Shown here in pieces: positions 61,634 through 64,000 of a DNA stretch of 64,000 nucleotides. Every line of letters starts with the position of its first letter. Within the stretch, counting starts at the first letter, position 1. The notes beneath the pieces are model-generated. The model saw only the letters and a program-made list of their open reading frames with translations, was not told where the DNA came from and did not search any database. Made by a program: the position numbers and the translations under genes. The stretch covers positions 992,001 through 1,056,000 of the forward strand of contig NZ_JACESV010000002.1 of the NCBI RefSeq assembly GCF_013911645.1, given 5' to 3'. The stretch is from Allomuricauda sp. Its GTDB lineage: Bacteria; Bacteroidota; Bacteroidia; Flavobacteriales; Flavobacteriaceae.

Positions 61634-64000
61634 ATGAGAAATTGTGTTCGTACATATTTTTTAAAAACTGAAGCTTACACCTATAGGGGGGTGTTTTTGA
61701 TTGCTTTATTTGGTCTGGGTATTTCTTTTGTTTCTTGTGAAAGACAAAAAAGCGATTTAAAGCCTTCCCAATTCACTTATTTGGAAGCATCTGATATAGG
61801 TATTGATTTTGCCAATAACCTTCAATATACGGAGGATTTTAACGTATACATTTTCAGGGCATTCTATAATGGCGCGGGTGTTGGATTGGGTGATTTCAAT
61901 AATGATGGTCTACTGGATGTATATTTTTCAGGAAATCAAGTCGACAACAGTTTTTACCTTAATCAGGGTGACTTCAATTTTAAAGATGTCACTAAAAAGG
62001 CGGGAGTGTCAAGTTCAGGAGTTTGGTCCACAGGAATCAGTGTCATTGATATAAACAATGATGGATGGCTCGATATTTTGGTCTGTAAAAGTGGAGTTAG
62101 TCATGGAAAAAATAGGCATAACGAGCTTTTTATAAACAATGGTACACTTAAAGAAGGAGGCATTCCGACGTTTACCGAATCTGCCGAAGCTTATGGAATT
62201 GCTGATGTTGGTTTCTCGATTCATGCCGTTTTTTTCGATTATGACAAAGATGGTGATTTGGACTTTTATCTTTCCAACAATTCTTTGGAGCCAACAAGTA
62301 TGGTGTTGGATGCCACCGCTGGCTTAAGGGATATTAGGGATCCTAAAGGAGGCAACAAGCTCTATAGGAACGATGGTGTGCCTAAATCTTTGGGAGGTAC
62401 AGGTACTGGATTTACAGATGTGAGCGAACAAGCTGGTATTTATGCCAGTGCCATTGGATTTGGCCTAGGTGTTTCAATTGGCGATATTAACAGAGATGGG
62501 TGGCCGGATATTTTTGTCGCCAATGACTTTTTTGAGAAGGACTATTTATACATCAATCAAGCTGATGGAACATTCAAGGAATCGTTGGAATCGACTTTGG
62601 AAGAAATCAGTTTAGGCTCTATGGGTGTTGATATTGTTGATATGAACAATGACGGCTATCCGGAAATTTTTGTAACTGAGATGCTTCCTGAAGACGAAAC
62701 TAGATTGAAATCAAAGACAGTTTTTGATGATTGGGACAGCTATAAGCTAAAGGTTAAGAACGGATATCACCGGCAGTTTCCTAGAAATGTTTTTCAGCTG
62801 AACAATGGTGTTTCAAACAAGTCGGTACATTTTAGTGAAATTTCACGTTTCTCTGGTGTGGAAGCCACTGACTGGAGCTGGGGTGCCTTTATGGCTGACT
62901 TTGACAACAATGGCAAAAATGAGATTTTTGTGACTAATGGTATGGTAAAGGATTTACAGGATCATGACTTCGCGGATTATTACTTTAACCCCCAAAAGCT
63001 GAGAGAAATCTATAAGAAAGAAGGAGCTGTAATCAAAAAATTGATAGATAGTATGCCGTCCGAACCAATCCCTAATTATATGTACAAAAATAGGGGTGGG
63101 TTACAGTTTTCTAATGTAAGTGAAGAATGGGGTCTTGGACAAAACGGGTTTTCCACTGGTGCTGCCTATGGTGATATGGACAACGATGGGGATCTTGATC
63201 TGATTGTAAGCAACAACAACATGCCTCCTTTCATATACCGAAACGAAACTAAGGGAGGCCACTTTCTAAACTTAAATTTAATTGGGCCTGAGAACAACAA
63301 GGGAGGCATTGGAAGTCAGGTCACCTTAAAAGTTTCCGGAAAACGTTATTTTAAGGAACTCTACCCAATGAGAGGAAGTATGTCTTCCGTGGATCCTCGT
63401 TTGCACTTTGGCTTGAAAGACGATAGTAGCATAGATACTTTGCAAGTAAGGTGGTCAAACGGGTCTGTTACCACACTGAACAATATCAAGCCAGATCAAT
63501 TTTTAACAGTGGAATATAATTTAGATAAAACCAATGCCGAAGTTCAGTTGGAGGAAACCAGGCTTTCTATGGTAGAGGGTGTTGATGATAGATTTGGTCT
63601 GGATTACGTTCATCAGGAAAATGATTTTGTCGATTTTGATTATGATAAGTTATTATTACATATGAATTCGTCGGAAGGTCCTAAAATAGCTGTAGGTGAT
63701 GTGAACAACAATGGTTTGCCCGATGTTTTTGTTGGGGCTTCAAAGGGTTTTACAGGGGGGTTGTACCAAATGCAAGCCTCTGGAAAATTCCTTAGAACCA
63801 ATACTGCCATCTTCGAAGAAAGTCAGGGATCAGAGGATACTGATGCTGTTTTTGTTGACGTAGACAACGATGGAGACCAAGATTTGATAGTCGCAAGTGG
63901 AGGTTATGAATTCTCAGCAAACTCATTTGCCCTGGCAGATCGACTTTACAAAAACGACGGCAAAGGTAATTTTTCCAAGCCAATTCCTATTACTCCAGCA
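61634..64000 (+). CDS. CRTAC1/VCBS-repeat lipoprotein, partial
   Basis: The frame is open from ATG 61634 to the right edge (789 codons, no stop), so the C-terminal part is outside the window. A lipoprotein signal ends at Cys36 (GISFVSCERQ). FG-GAP/VCBS calcium-binding units recur: GVGLGDFNNDGLLDVYFSG, VIDINNDGWLDILVC, DYDKDGDLDFYL, GDMDNDGDLDLIVSN, and again later (DVDNDGDQDLIVASG). Residues about 550-640 form the ASPIC/UnbV domain (GGIGSQVTLKVSGKRYFKEL, LQVRWSNGSVTT). These surface proteins often follow SusCD pairs and are thought to bind glycan or protein. The length to the edge is consistent with about 1,100 aa in full. Confidence 0.88.
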   Translation, partial: MRNCVRTYFLKTEAYTYRGVFLIALFGLGISFVSCERQKSDLKPSQFTYLEASDIGIDFANNLQYTEDFNVYIFRAFYNGAGVGLGDFNNDGLLDVYFSGNQVDNSFYLNQGDFNFKDVTKKAGVSSSGVWSTGISVIDINNDGWLDILVCKSGVSHGKNRHNELFINNGTLKEGGIPTFTESAEAYGIADVGFSIHAVFFDYDKDGDLDFYLSNNSLEPTSMVLDATAGLRDIRDPKGGNKLYRNDGVPKSLGGTGTGFTDVSEQAGIYASAIGFGLGVSIGDINRDGWPDIFVANDFFEKDYLYINQADGTFKESLESTLEEISLGSMGVDIVDMNNDGYPEIFVTEMLPEDETRLKSKTVFDDWDSYKLKVKNGYHRQFPRNVFQLNNGVSNKSVHFSEISRFSGVEATDWSWGAFMADFDNNGKNEIFVTNGMVKDLQDHDFADYYFNPQKLREIYKKEGAVIKKLIDSMPSEPIPNYMYKNRGGLQFSNVSEEWGLGQNGFSTGAAYGDMDNDGDLDLIVSNNNMPPFIYRNETKGGHFLNLNLIGPENNKGGIGSQVTLKVSGKRYFKELYPMRGSMSSVDPRLHFGLKDDSSIDTLQVRWSNGSVTTLNNIKPDQFLTVEYNLDKTNAEVQLEETRLSMVEGVDDRFGLDYVHQENDFVDFDYDKLLLHMNSSEGPKIAVGDVNNNGLPDVFVGASKGFTGGLYQMQASGKFLRTNTAIFEESQGSEDTDAVFVDVDNDGDQDLIVASGGYEFSANSFALADRLYKNDGKGNFSKPIPITPA

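Noticed and set aside
1-64000. CRISPR arrays, insertion sequences with transposase, intact rRNA or tRNA genes
   Set aside because: I looked for short regular repeats with spacers, transposase motifs and RNA gene signatures on both strands and found none.

Overview
The window comes from a marine-type member of the Bacteroidota, most likely Flavobacteriaceae. The evidence is a SusC/SusD pair, an OmpA protein with thrombospondin type 3 calcium repeats, Bacteroidota-type S21, weak Shine-Dalgarno sites with several TTG/GTG starts, and promoter boxes of the TAnnTTTG type. No intact rRNA, tRNA or CRISPR array was seen. Both ends cut through genes: a secreted LamG-like protein on the left and a CRTAC1/VCBS lipoprotein on the right.

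Left part (1-24.6 kb), mostly core-like genes. It holds an OmpA cell-envelope protein, a YegP-type DUF1508 protein, a compact minus-strand run GNAT acetyltransferase - S21 - small protein - proC - proB - proA, a membrane acyltransferase, and a PAS-LuxR regulator broken by one base. Then come a three-gene set of exported proteins (coiled-coil protein plus two paralogues, one with about 11 YwqK/MORN-variant repeats), a PAS-HTH regulator, an amidohydrolase lipoprotein with a CPBP protease, a class-C-type serine hydrolase, a GyrI-like protein, a TIM-barrel sugar isomerase-like protein, a ThuA protein and an AraC regulator.

Middle part (24.8-38 kb), accessory and redox/sulfur genes. A DoxDA fusion, an exported DsrE protein, a DoxX protein and a small membrane protein form one operon. 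Further on lie cytochrome bd (cydA, cydB), Dps, a persulfide-dioxygenase-like/rhodanese fusion and a peroxiredoxin, preceded by a Crp/Fnr-type palindrome placed near -41.5 of a plausible promoter. These genes are interleaved with signs of past mobility: a 106-107 bp direct repeat around a DUF2867 gene, an AbiH-type phage-defence remnant, a frameshifted ArsC-like gene, a twice-frameshifted tyrosine integrase, a 22-bp 3' end of tRNA-Asp, and a DprA-like/phosphoribosyltransferase pair that looks like a ShosTA-type defence toxin-antitoxin.

Right part (38.5-64 kb), one polysaccharide utilisation locus. It encodes a five-bladed-propeller glycosidase, two GH127-type beta-L-arabinofuranosidases, an aldose 1-epimerase, a GH2 enzyme, an alpha/alpha-barrel glycosidase, a sodium:solute symporter, a GH5-like enzyme, galT-galK, a Nudix-winged-helix regulator of the NrtR/AraR type, SusC, SusD and the CRTAC1 protein. 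The enzymes point to an arabinose- and galactose-containing glycan such as an arabinogalactan. A 17-bp motif (TAAACGTWWTTDTTACA) occurs upstream of four transcription units of this locus, always on the coding strand, and is a strong candidate operator for the local Nudix-type regulator.
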